Shown piece after piece: positions 1 to 11,088 of a DNA stretch of 42,727 nt. This DNA comes from Phallusia fumigata (Eukaryota; Chordata; Ascidiacea; Phlebobranchia; Ascidiidae), in assembly GCA_008931825.1 (NCBI GenBank), contig QXVZ01000440.1, positions 1 to 42,727 on the forward strand, read 5' to 3'. A model generated the notes under the pieces. It was not told where the DNA came from and made no database searches. It saw nothing but the letters and a program-made list of their open reading frames with translations. How positions within the stretch are numbered: position 1 is the stretch's first letter; each line of letters begins with the position of its first letter. The position numbers and the translations under genes were made by a program.

Positions 1-259
1 GGTTTAATTTTGTGTACACAGGACGAGGATGATTTGGTTGCATATTTTTACTGAATACTTTTGTTTAGAATTTTTCTTGTTAGACGTTTGAACGGCGCAG
101 AACGTAAAACTAACAGTTTAACAGTTGGGGTTGTTTAAAGACTGTTGGTACAGTACATTGGAGGTCCCTGGAGCAGTCTTCTTTATAAACGGTGGGTCTC
201 TTGGCAAAAAATGATATTAATTAAAAAAAATTCTGCCAAAAAGCTTGTATATAATAGTG

Positions 260-318
260 CCTGTGTTACATCGCAAACGTTTCAACAATCGCTGTTGTTG
301 TCATCAGTGCAATATACA
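260..318 (-). repeat. dispersed short repeat, hairpin-core family
   Basis: Read on the minus strand this contains CACTGATGACAACAACAGCG followed by TTGTTGAAACGT. The same core (CTGATGAtAACAACAGCG..TTGTCGAAACGT) occurs at 1916-2010 and 4091-4230, in part at 21039-21075, and in a variant form at 3481-3520. Confidence 0.55.
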
Positions 319-359
319 ATCAAGCTCTTTGGTAGACATGTTTTTAAGTGAGCTGCTTT

Positions 360-479
360 TCAAGTCTCTGTCTTTCGTTTCCTTAAAACCATATTAGTTT
401 CCAAGTTTTGCCAGGACGGATACAGCAGGTGTTTTCGTTTTTCAGAGAAGTGCAAAGGCAAAAAACAGTCCCTGTAACA
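360..479 (-). CDS. possible last exon of VWA-ZP gene A
   Basis: After the exon ending at 522, the next good acceptor (CTTTGTTTCAG, exon from 479) keeps phase 0 and gives 39 residues to a TGA at 362-360. The peptide starts CYRDCF and has a dibasic run (RKRK) near its end, reminiscent of the furin site that follows many ZP domains. It lacks a transmembrane segment and does not look like gene B's tail (11089-11595). It could be an alternative end or chance; the true 3' exons may lie left of base 1. Confidence 0.25.
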   Translation of the reverse strand, partial: CYRDCFLPLHFSEKRKHLLYPSWQNLETNMVLRKRKTET

Positions 480-521
480 CTGAAACAAAGCCAGCTATAG
501 TCAAAAGTAAGAGCAACTGAC

Positions 522-3500
522 TTGTTTTGGAATTTCCGAGGCAAATTCAAACATCTCGAACTTCGCACGGACAATGCTGTCGTCAGGACGGGGGAGAATC
601 ATGAAGGTATCGTCCAGCACGCAGTTATCTTCGACAAGAGCGTATCTTGGGCTGTCGTTGGGGTCGGGGGATGGAGTAGCGATCAGAGACACCAGAATCA
701 GGTTCAAGCCTTCAGAGAGGCTGCTGTAGCCTTCAATGTAGATCCTACATCCGACTACAATGATCTATCAATGTTTGAGACGGATTTTAGTAAATGAGTT
801 TATCGAGTTTCGCGATTTTTTAGGAGGTCAGTTAGACAGTGTACGTCAATAGTTCACAACCAGGGGGAGTTTGTATTGATCATTAGCGTCTGAAAAGTTT
901 ATCAATCGCAAGGACTCGGTGTTTATTCTTAGGATACTGAAATAAATATACTATCGACGAACTCAATTTGCAAAGTGCCATTTTAGCTTTGAATATCGGA
1001 TAAAGCGGATAAAAATATTGAGAAATACTGGGTTGGACCTTGCTTGAAAGGTTGCTTGTGCAATAAAACAATGTAGAGTCGTTTTAAAAATTATAAATTT
1101 TGCTTTTGATCAATAGGTCGCTTCTTATAGTAATTTTAAATCCCATATGAAACTGAAGGACAGAATCGGGTTTTGAAAAAACTTTCCAATGGTTTTAATC
1201 TGCTTACCGTGGCAGGTCCTGTCAAAGGGTTGGTGAAAGTGTCATCAGAAAACAGTGCGAGGGACAGTGGGTAGGTCGACATTTTCTCTACATCTTCACG
1301 CACGATAATTCCTTGTGGCTTCAGAGGACCGACGCTTTCCAGGTGACTGCTGGGAAAACTGCATGTTGCGTTGAATTGAAGATTTAGTGGAGTGACGGAA
1401 CGGGATGAGAGTTGCTGGAAAATCACGGTGTTGCCACTGCCGTCGTACTGCGGAAAAATTAAGGCTCGTCAGTTCAATCCTAATAGGAAAACGCAAGCCC
1501 GCACTTGTGAGTAAACAGGGGTCAGCAACTGCGTCACGCGGGGTTATTTTTCATGGTGTGATTTACAAGTTCATATACCAATACAATATTGTTGTCACCG
1601 TCAATGAATCGAAAAAGAGGACTCAAAGCTAACTCGTGATTTTTTGTCTAACCTGGACAATATCGCCGCAACTTCCAAGCGCCACAGAGATAACGATGTT
1701 GTCGCCGTCGACAACGAAGCTACCAACAGAGCAGGAAGGGTCGAGGAATTGTAAGTCAGCTGGGCCGAGGGTGCCAAGCAGAACACTAGGAATAGTGAAG
1801 TCCAGATATCCGGCGGGGTCACATGTAGAATTGAAGTTTTCCACTGAAAAACGAACCCTTTTTTGTTAATTACACCTTTTAGCGCGACAGGTAATTTTGC
1901 GCCGCTTTCCGAGTCATTCCTGATGATAACAACAGCGTTTGTCGAAACGTATGGAGAATGTTTTACACTCAAGTACTGGCGTGTATCTTCTCACTGAGAA
2001 TATTTTATTCCGTAATAGTGTGCCTAGATGTTGTGTTTTACTCAACATCTAAAAAAAAATTTGCAATTTTTTTTAGCCCTGCTAACGCAACACAAATCCT
2101 ATATTGATGATAAAGTCTTTGTGCAGAGGTGTATTGGTGTAATAATAATTTTATAGTTATAACCTTGGAAAAAACGCTGGCCCGCGGGCGTATTTACCTG
2201 ATCAAAAATTGGCCCTCACTACAAAAAGTTTGGACATCCCTGCATAACGGCAAACAATACAACCAAAAATAATGCCTTTGATGGGTTCTAGCAAACACAA
2301 ATATTGCTCTGTTGTTTCGCTGTCTAAAGATAGGTTCCTTTGAACGCAAATTTACAAATCTCCGATGAACTCGAGTCGTCAAACACCAGGACTCGCACTC
2401 GCTGGGTTAATCACTCGACTTGACTCGTGTGCAGAGTTGCGACGTACCTTCGACGGCGCGCTGATCGCAAGCTTCGATTTCGATCAGATTCATAATAGAC
2501 TGAAGCGAAATTGGAGCGTCGAAGTCGTTCAGGGCATCCATGTAAAATATGTTGGAGCAGTTCATCGACAGGTCGCCGCAGGCTGCCAATCTATAGTAAA
2601 AATAAGTAAAAAAATATGAAAATAGAATTAGTAGGGATAGTTTGAAAAAACGTCCCGCCTAAAACACAATTTACACTAAAAATTAAAATTTTGTTTTCAA
2701 CAAAACTGGACTAAAAATGATATCCAAGTTGAAGTTTTGGCCAGGAACACCGGGAAAATGAAAAACTATGTGAAAACGAAAGTTTTTTTTACAAAGTAAA
2801 TGTGTAACATTTATTTCCGCCATTCAGTCAATACTACATGTGTTTTATATCTGTTGTTGCTCCAAAAACTTTCATTTTATGTGAGATGCGTCGAAAAACG
2901 TTTTATGCACAACTACTGGATTGTATCTTCTTTCAAAACCACTTCAAACCGTGCATTGTGTACCTAATTTTTCATCATTTCACAAGATTCATCGTTAGGT
3001 TGCTAACACTAAACTACAGCGAATCCTAAACCACGATGAAAGTGTCGGACCCCGCCTCAGAATGCTTAACACGACTCCATTCCACCTGATCTGACGTTCT
3101 CGCAATGCATCCACATTTGCGTCTTCCGGATTCGTCTTCGTGATGTAGATTTCGTTGTCCATCTGCTGATGCACAGGGATCATCCGTTGTAGGATGAGCG
3201 CATCGCTAAACGCCGTGCTGGAGGTCATCGACATGACGATAGCTTTAGAAGTTAACAAAAAACATTTTTGTGTTGTAATAGCACTAGTAAACAACAACTA
3301 ACCTAATTGCATTATTTACTAAAAGCATGTGAAAAGATTAATACGGAACATAGTAATATCATTATAAGGTAGTTTGTCATTGGAAAATATACATTAAAAA
3401 ATAGGAATATCTATTTGAAGTTGCTTAAAGCTTTTAAAAAAAACATTTTGATAGGAATTTAAATATACGTATATATTGTATCACTGATAATGGCACGGGT

Positions 3501-5728
3501 TATTGCCGAAACATCAGATAAATATATTATGTGACATTTGTAACTATTTCGGCCAGTATATTTTCAATAAGAGTGATGAACAGATCCGTGTTTAGTTTTT
3601 CAAAGATACTGTAGAAATCCGTAGATTTTTTGGGGGGGAGAGATTTGTTTTTTCATCCGAGCATTAGCAAACTGTCCATCACAGCTACAACGTCTGCGTC
3701 ACGTGACTTAACCGACCAATCACCTGTCCTTGTTGTATTTTCCCTTGGGCGACGTTCGTAGGGTCCAGTGTACTTCCAGTTCTGGAACTGACTGTTGCTG
3801 TCGATGGCTTGTGCCAGGAATGGGACGAATGACTGAGATCCGCTACACAGAGGCTCAGCTAGCGTCGACAGGTACGCTATCGCCTCGGTAAAAGTGGGCG
3901 GAACCGTGTAGCTGCGAATGGTTACGTTTTAAATTTTTTGTTTCCATTCATTTAAAATAATGTAAAAAAAAACGGTTCTTTAACATGTATTGTGGTAATC
4001 TGTCCGACAATGCGAAACAGAAAATTTATGTACATGCATCGGTTTTAAACAGTCTCAAGAGATTCAATCCAACAATACAAACGCTGTAGTCATCATCAGG
4101 AATAACAACAATAGCGTTTGTCGAAACGTAGAAAATGTTTTAAGCACAAGTACTGGAATGTGTATTCTCATCGAGACTATTTGAAATCGTGAATTGTGCA
4201 CCTAATTTTTCCGTTTCACATTATCCAAACATAACGACGGCCCCTCCTTCTTCAAACTAACATTGACGTGTCAATCATAACTGAATGACGTCATCATTAA
4301 ATATTAGTTCACGGGCTACAACGTCACAAACTTGTTTGGTGGTCTGCGTCGCAAAATTACGTGTTTTTAACGATCTGTGACGCCACGAAGTAAAATAATG
4401 ACGTCACAAAGTGATGTCCGTCCTTACTTTCCGATGGTTTGAGGCAGACTCTGTCCGCCGTACAACTGCACACCGGCGTTCACTGTTCCATCTATCACCA
4501 TTGGCTCGAAAAACTTGAGCACCTCGACAGTTTGCTGCCGCCACGCCTAAAAACCATGACAAATCGGTGATTGTGACGCCACTAAAGTATAGTGTTAATT
4601 TGACAACTGTGACGTCATAAAGACGTGGCATTAATTTTTTTTTGAAATACGGCGTTCGATTTACATCTTTGACGTCAGTAAAAGATGGCGTTCATTCAAC
4701 AAATGTGACGTCGCTAAACAATAGCGTTCGTTTACAACTGTAAAAACCTGAAATTTTCAACCGTGACATTACTATTACATGTCGCCATGTTTTTTATAAC
4801 CACATGATCTTACAAGACATAAATGGCATTACTTAAATATCCACAATGCGACTAAAATATAATGTTGGTTGTAATTTATCTGCGATTTAACAAGCGTGTA
4901 ACGACGTTTCAGGTTTTTGAGGTCAATAATATGTAACGTTACAAAACTACTAGTTTCCGACTATGAAGACACAAACGAAAACAACAAACGTCGAAGAATT
5001 AAGGAATGCAGTTGGGAAATTAAAAGAGAACTACACGAAAGCCTAGAGATCTTCTTCTTACCATCCAGTTGGTCCAGGATCTCGTGAAGAAATCGGGAAG
5101 CAAGCAGTCGGTGGGTTCAATTGGCGTACTCGCGTCAATGATAAAGTAAATGTCGTGTTGACATTGTCCACTCACTGAAAATAGTTTATGGTTTGAAAAG
5201 TGGGGCGGAGTAGTTTGGTATTTTGGGTCATAAAGGCGAGAATTCAATATTCCGTTTTTTAACGAGCCGTTATTAATTAGAAGTAGGGGAGCACAGTTTG
5301 GCAATCGATTCAAATCTAAACTTTGATAATTTAATTCAAGAACAATCGTTTTTTTGCGATTAAGGAACAAACAAAGCAAGCTATGTATGAATCGATTTTA
5401 ACTTCTCGGGAAATAAGTTTTAAAAGTATGTTTATAATCGGGAAAACCTAATTCACCATCAAATAAACGAGTATCGCTACGTATGACTAAAAAAGAAACG
5501 TGTAAAACTTCGCCTGTAAAATTACAGTTTTTATTGTGATATTTTACCCCGAATGTTAAAATAGACACCTGCAAAAACACATGTGATTATTTTGGCCAAT
5601 AGGTGTCAGTCAGGAGTTACAACGTCATTTATGTGACGTGTATGTCGTACGGACTCACCGAGATAGACATGAGCAACGAAAGCCAGCAGTAGCAGTAAAT
5701 TCCCTCTCAGGTTTTTTGGCCCACCCAT
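522..5728 (-). CDS. VWA-ZP domain secreted/membrane protein, gene A (3' end beyond the window)
   Basis: Nine exons on the minus strand join in frame (488 codons): 5728-5659, 5174-5062, 4546-4428, 3911-3724, 3242-3086, 2590-2448, 1843-1653, 1447-1208, 764-522. All have GT/AG ends and matching phases. Exon 1 starts at ATG 5728 and encodes a signal peptide with a run of five leucines. Exons 2-5 form a VWA-like domain beginning DIYFIIDAST; the metal-site motif DxSxS is degenerate (D-A-S-T-P). Exon 6 is a cysteine-bearing linker. Exons 7-9 (residues about 264-488) are a ZP domain: Cys271, Cys301 and Cys322, the ZP-type stretch SVLLGTLGPADLQFLDPSC, and later VVGCRIYIEG followed by ATPSPDP. ZP domains polymerise in extracellular matrices such as egg coats. 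The last exon stops just before the usual final ZP cysteines, so the end and any membrane anchor lie to the left or in the weak exon at 360-479. The match to gene B shows tandem duplication. Family assignment is confident; biological role is inferred. Confidence 0.82.
1916..2010 (+). repeat. dispersed hairpin-core repeat in intron of gene A
   Basis: Contains CTGATGATAACAACAGCG, then TTGTCGAAACGT, then a tail with AAGTACTGG and GTGTATCTTCTCA that is shared with 4091-4230. It lies in the intron between exons 2590-2448 and 1843-1653, antisense to the gene. Confidence 0.6.
2150..2242. mobile_element. hAT-like MITE fragment (right end)
   Basis: The stretch running CTTGGAAAAAA, GGCCC, TTTGGACATCCCTG matches the right end of the element at 13933-14182. 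The terminus TGGACATCCCTG is the complement of CAGGGATGTCCA, typical of non-autonomous hAT elements. I see no matching left end here. Confidence 0.45.
2886..2990 (+). repeat. dispersed repeat, tail part
   Basis: The pattern GTCGAAAAACGTTTT, GCACAACTACTGGA, TGTATCTTC, GTGTACCTAATTTTTC parallels the tail of the copy at 4091-4230. It is a third copy of the family within gene A introns. Confidence 0.5.
4091..4230 (+). repeat. dispersed hairpin-core repeat, longest copy
   Basis: Carries both the core (AACAACAATAGCGTTTGTCG) and the tail (GCACAAGTACTGGAATGTG, then GTGCACCTAATTTTTC). Same orientation as 1916-2010 and 2886-2990, and in a gene A intron. Confidence 0.6.
4558..4745. repeat. degenerate ~55-60 bp tandem repeat carrying TGACGTCA-like sites
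   Basis: A pattern of TGTGACGTCA, then TAAA, then a GGCGTTNATT-like run and ACAA recurs about every 55-60 bases, near 4572, 4610, 4667 and 4706. The core TGACGTCA is the palindromic CREB/ATF binding sequence. More copies sit just upstream near 4284 and 4396. It lies in the intron between exons 5174-5062 and 4546-4428. Confidence 0.45.
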
Positions 5729-5800
5729 GACCAATGATGCTGTCTAGCTGTTAAACAAGCCACAAATATATGAATTCTCTCTATAAAACCCAGACAAAAA
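5726..5800 (-). promoter_or_regulatory. putative promoter of VWA-ZP gene A
   Basis: On the minus strand a TATA-like stretch (TTTTATAG, near 5783-5790) lies about 55-60 bases upstream of ATG 5728. A second AT run (CATATATTTG) follows closer in. This is a positional guess only; a short 5' UTR intron ending TTTAACAG near 5752 is equally possible. Confidence 0.25.
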
Positions 5801-6029
5801 CCGGTTCTGCTAAGTTGTGTAGTAGTGTATCTGCAACAAGTCAAAGATTCGTACAGTTAGAATGTAGATTATGGCATCATGGCTTTTTAATTTTCATGGT
5901 AATTGGAACTAAAGTACAACAAAGCATGACACCCGGTTGGGGCTTAAAAGATAATGCACACAGTGCATCTTTTTGTAAAACAAACACCACTTGTACATGA
6001 CCAACTTTGCCTCTAAAATACATCTGATA

Positions 6030-7142
6030 CTCTGGGTCGGGCTGGTTGGTTTTTATATTGTAGTGCCAAAAGTAGTAGCTGTTGTATGCTGATAGACAGT
6101 GTTAAAACGGTGATACTTCTTGCTGTCCAAATATCTGGTTCGCTCGACTTAAGCCTACTCACACAAATGCGAGTTATGCACTGGCGGTGTAGTGTCTTAG
6201 TTTACCTCTAGTAAATTTGGTTAAATGAACACTTTTAGTGTATTTCTAACGAGAACTAGACGTGAAACACGACGAAGCCATGGCGAATGTTATGTTCTTT
6301 TACTGCAACTCACTATGAGAGTCTCCATACATAAACTTACCTTTTAAATATTTTAGTCTGGGCGTAAAAAATGCAAAAAACTATTACTGTCCCACAGAGA
6401 AAATGTTTACGACAAAACGCTGGTACACACAGTTTTGTTGAAACAGAAGAAAGTTTCAACTTCGAGCACATAAATGTTTGTGCTGATTTTTTTGTCAGTG
6501 TTTTAAAGTAAAACGTTGTCATGTTCAGGTGAATAAAAAATTCCCACTAAACCGTAAAGAAAATTGTTTTTTACACAGTACTTCTAGGCCTACAGAAAAA
6601 AACTATGTTTCTTGTATTCAGGTTACTTTGCTAAAATTTCTTTATTCTGCTCCATAACACTATTTTCCCAGACAAATGCACACCAAAAAAACCTTTAGAA
6701 AGGAATTAAGAATGGCAACAGACTGCACAGACGGAAAAATAAGCACGAAATAGCCTCTATTATTTTGATTGAAAGTCGCTGATTGGTTTTGTTCAACATA
6801 AAACAATCAGAAACTGTTGGGTTATTCTCACGTTGCCTTCTGTTAAAAGCAGTTAAGTTTTTGAACTCGTCCGCAGCAACTCGTCAAATGACTTTGTTAA
6901 CATCGCGAAAAAAATTATGTTTATCGAACCTGAAGACCAAACAACATGCCTGTCAATGTCTAACTTCTACAGAGCCTAGCCTTCCTGTTGAAATCAAGTT
7001 TATCAGTTTTAGTCATCTGTATTTGCAAAAAAAACCAGCACAATTGGCTGAACTTGCAAAGAAAATGAGTTCTATTCCAAAGTAGAGCTTCATTAACCAA
7101 ACAACAAAAGCTGTCAAATTTTCAGTCCACACATATCTTCGT
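6030..7142. repeat. tandem 1.1 kb duplication, copy 1
   Basis: Begins CTCTGGGTCGGGCTGGTTGG and ends CACACATATCTTCGT. The whole segment recurs at 7144-8267, differing by scattered substitutions and small indels (for example 18 bases of extra sequence near 6067). A single n (7143) separates the copies. I see no supportable gene inside; a 100-codon open frame in each copy (6783-7085 and 7908-8210) changes mostly at amino-acid-altering sites and has no ATG start. Confidence 0.85.
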
Positions 7143-7143
7143 N

Positions 7144-8267
7144 CTCTGGGTCGGGCTGGTTGGTTTTTATATTGTAGTGCCAACTGATAGACAGTGTTAA
7201 AACGGTGGTACTTTTGGCTGTCCAAATATCTGGTTCGCTCGACTTAAGCCTATACTCACGCAAATGCGAGTTATGCACTGGCGGTGTAGTGTCTTAGTTT
7301 ATCTCTAGTAAATTTGGTTAAATGAAGACTTTTTTGAAAAACACCTTTACAGAGTGTATTTCTAACGAGAACTAGACGTGAAACACGACGAAGCCATGGC
7401 AAATGTTTTGTTCTTTTACTGCAACTCACTATGAGAGTCTCCATACATAAACTTTCAAAAACCTTTTAAATATTTTAGTCTGGGCGTAAAAAAGGCAAAA
7501 AAGTATTACTGTCCCACAGAGAAAATGTTTACGACAAAACGCTGGTACATACAGTTTTGTTGAAACAGAAGAAAGTTTCAACTTCGAGCACATAAATGTT
7601 TGTGCTGTTTTTTTGTCAGTGTTTTAAGTAAAACGTTGTCATTTTTAGGTGAATAAAAAATTCCCACTAAACCGTAAAGAAAATTGTTTTTAACGCAGTA
7701 CTTCTAGGCCTACAGAAAAAAAAACTATGTTTCTTGTATTCAGGTTACTTTGCTAAAATATCTTTATTCTGCTCCATAACATTATTTTCCCAGACAAATG
7801 CACACCAAAAAAACCTTTAGAAAGGAATTAAGAATGGCAACAGACTGCACAGACGGAAAAATAAGCACGAAATAGCCTCTCTATTGTTTTGATTTGAAAG
7901 TCGCTGATTGGTTTTGTTCAACATAAAACAATCAGAAACTGTTGTGTTAACCTCACGTTGCCTTCTGTTAAAATCAGTTAAGTTTTTGAACTCGTCCGCA
8001 GCAACTCGTCAAATGACTTTGTTAACATCGCGAAAAAAATTATGTTTGTCGAACCTGACCACCAAACAACATACCTGTCAATGTCTAACTTCTACAGCGC
8101 CTAGCCTTCCTGTTGAAATCAAGTTTACCAGTTTTAGTCATCTGTATTTGCAAAAAAATCCAGCACAATTGGCTGAACTTGCGAAGAAAATGAGTTCTAT
8201 TCCAAAGTAGGGCTTCATTAACCAAACAACAAAACCTGTCAAATTTTCAGTCCACACATATCTTCGT
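7144..8267. repeat. tandem 1.1 kb duplication, copy 2
   Basis: Same start and end as copy 1, with its own indels (about 19 extra bases near 7330). Copy 1 ends exactly where this copy ends and this copy starts exactly where copy 1 starts. That is the pattern expected if two overlapping contigs from different alleles were placed end to end with n between them. Confidence 0.85.
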
Positions 8268-9774
8268 ATATTGTCGGCGCACAAAACAGCGCACCTGCGC
8301 GCGTTGTTAACAGAACACAGCTATCTAGGCGCGGTGACTAACTAAAACGGAAATAGCTGCGCTTCGAAACAATCGTCCGTTACTGCGCTCTTTCCGGCCC
8401 TATTTTACCTCCTCAATCGCTGATACGGCGCTCGTCCCAACAGCTCGCCTCCCTTGCGCACTAAACGCTTATTACGTATTAAGGTAGCGCGCGCGTTTCG
8501 CAAAAAGACACATGTACCGTGTATTCCATGCAATCTGTGCTTGTTTTGCGTGTTCAAAACACGACTTTTTGTAAGAAATCAAAACCTCGCAAATGTATTG
8601 TTTTCGTTTGTCGTTACCTTGTTTTAATTTGGTTTTAATGTCTCTACTTTAGGCTAACAAATTTCTATCCACATTTTGTCAACCTGACATTTTTATTTCT
8701 TTCGTTTTTGTTCTTCTCTGCAGTTGTGTACAATGACCAGTTGAGCAAAACTTTGTCCGCATCTCAAGTCACTAAGTTAAAGTCCTTAATCTTACGCACA
8801 CAAAAATATGTTCGGAAAATGGCGTTGGTTAATTTGGGCCACGAAGGCTGAAAAAACAACGAACGTCGTTAACGTAGTCCTAAATGCATCCATATTCGTA
8901 TATGCCTGTTTACATCCCATGCATTCATATTTATATTTGTTCATATTTGTAACCTTACATATTTACAAGTCTATTTCAATGCGTCAAGAATGTAATTACC
9001 ACTCTTCTGCAGGAGGGTGTGAATTTCGCACAAAAACTTGATTTGATATGATATAAACGTTTTTCTTTTGTGACAGTCCGAAGTGTACAGAGAGAATACG
9101 AAGCGTCAACGTCAGTTTGTGCTTGTGTGCACACAAATGTTTTGTGTCGTTCTCACACACAGCCGGAAGCAAGTGGCGACGTAGAACGCTCGACGCCAAT
9201 AAATTTGTTTTGAAACTGAACACAAACAATCAGTTCCGTCCGGGCTACTGTCTGGAACTACTTCTAATAATTTAAGTTGACCCTAGCAGTGCAAAACTAA
9301 TAGAGAAAGGTTTGAAAAAAGGATAAATAACTATTAATATTGAACATATTATAACAAAGATATTGTCATCTGTTCAAAGCGACGACACCACACCGCTTGG
9401 TGTCGCCATAGGGTCGGGACAGACTGATCAGCCGAAGAAAGGTTTATTTTCTTCTACAAACTAGGTTTAAGGTTAACATAATTAGATTCCTAACCTGAAT
9501 AATGTTTTTTTACGTTATATGTGGATACATCTAAACGACACGTGGTAATGTATGGTAATGTAAATATGGTTAAACTTTTAGACAGTTTTAACGCCTTGGC
9601 TTATTGTGCTATACTAAAAGATTTCTGTGACGACACACTATCGTTTTTAGTGAGGTAATAACAAGATTAGATTTTGACTGTTTGTGGTTGCACTTTGAGG
9701 TACAAAGAGAATGTCAATGAGAGATTACAGATTTATGACCGCAGTTGGACACGTTCAAAGTCACACTCACCCAC
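8268..9774. other. intergenic stretch without a recognisable gene
   Basis: About 8275-8510 is unusually rich in G+C and CpG for this window (several GCGC and CGCGCG runs) and could be a promoter or an unannotated exon. I could build no supported reading frame with splice sites here. The rest is AT-rich and featureless to my reading. Confidence 0.4.
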
Positions 9775-10310
9775 CTTGTGGAAAAAATGGACCAAAAGTT
9801 TCTGAAAATGGCTTCAAGTAAGGATTTGTTGTTAAAGATGGGCATTCAATCAAGATGGAGCAATATCGGTTCTGTCAAAATGAAAAAGGTTTTGCGGTAA
9901 ATTGAAAAAAAGATGTTTAAACAAATACAAGTAATAAACATTGCTTCTTTTTTGCTGATTGCTGATTTTCTTTTTATGGGTTCAAAACCAATTAAACATG
10001 ATCTGCATAAGTTCACTACAAGTGTTTACTGGTTTACTGAAATTCAAAATTGCTATTCTATGACTATGATTTCTTTCACTGTGGAAAATAAACTCAAAAA
10101 TTCTTATCATTTGGAACCAAAATTCATTCATTTGTGGCAATATAGTAAATATATCATTTGGATGGCAAAAACATAACATTCTCAGCAGTACAAAATACAG
10201 AATTTTAAATAAACTTTTATCCATACCTGTTTTGTAGATGCACTTGGAAATTTGTCATTTGAGCCATTAATAGGTTCATCCAATAGGTTGGAGTTGTTAT
10301 TATAAACAGC
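9775..10310 (-). CDS. two candidate exons, unknown gene or alternative tail of gene B
   Basis: Exon 10310-10227 has a good acceptor (TATGTCTTAG) and donor (CAG|GTATGG), is 84 nt, and is open in phase 0 for 28 residues starting AVYNNNSNLLDEP. Exon 9871-9775 follows a TTTTGACAG acceptor, is open for 32 residues (ending GPFFPQ) and has a GTGGGT donor. They join in frame with each other. I do not recognise the sequence. They lie downstream of gene B's stop at 11089 on the same strand, so they could encode an alternative cytoplasmic tail or belong to a separate gene. Confidence 0.22.
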
Positions 10311-11088
10311 CTAAGACATAAAGTTATTTGTTCTATCATACCAGGAAGAGGAATGTACAGTGTTATTTCTTCAAGGCATTTCATCAGGATTAGAACTTCT
10401 TTAGTGCTTGGCAAGAAAAAAACTTAATGCTCCTGAATCTTTTTAGTTTTTATCAAAAACTACTCACATTCGAGAGTCCCATTTGACCCAAAATTCTGCT
10501 TTATGAGAGATAGAAAACACCATAGTTATAAATAACATAACTTTAATTACTTTCCAAAAAAGATCATGGCTAATTGTTTTCAGTCCTCACTGGCACTGGC
10601 ATATATAGGACAGTATTTAAAAATCTGAACTCCTTAGTCTTAACAGACACCTGCAAACTACTTTAAACACAAATTGACATGAAATAACTCTTTGTGGTTG
10701 GCTAAAGATCGTATTCAAACATTGGCATTATAGGTGCAGTTTGAGATTTTGTCTTTTACAAATGTCCTAAAGTGTGTCCGCCAATTTAAAAAAATACTTC
10801 TGGCATAATTTCTTGGGCTAAATTCTTATATTTGTCCGTTTATTTGGTGCGAATCATAAGCTCGGCAACGATAAAAACAAGACCACGATGTTTAAATTTG
10901 CCACAAATACATGCCGACACTTTCAACGAAGCGACAGAAGTACCAACGTAAACACCAACCAAAACATCCAATTCGCGCAAAATATAATTACTTTAAAGAT
11001 TAAAGCCCTTTGTACAGGAGAAGTTTGACTGGCAAATTCACATTTTTTTGCACAACCATTAAACAAAGGAACGATTACGGCAAAGCTT
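10311..11088. other. 3' flank of gene B, no gene seen
   Basis: AT-rich with no supported exon. It contains the minus-strand AATAAA (10844-10839) that could serve gene B. Confidence 0.4.
10839..10844 (-). terminator. candidate poly(A) signal of VWA-ZP gene B
   Basis: AATAAA on the minus strand about 245 bases past the TAA at 11089. It is the first such hexamer I see downstream. Confidence 0.4.

Noticed and set aside
3481..3520. Possible small structured RNA (GGCACGGGTTATTGCC stem)
   Set aside because: It better fits a variant copy of the dispersed hairpin-core repeat than an independent RNA gene.
6783..7085. 100-codon open frame, present again at 7908-8210 in the duplicate copy
   Set aside because: It has no ATG start, and of the codon differences between the copies about ten change the amino acid and only two are silent. 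That is the pattern of non-coding sequence rather than a selected protein.
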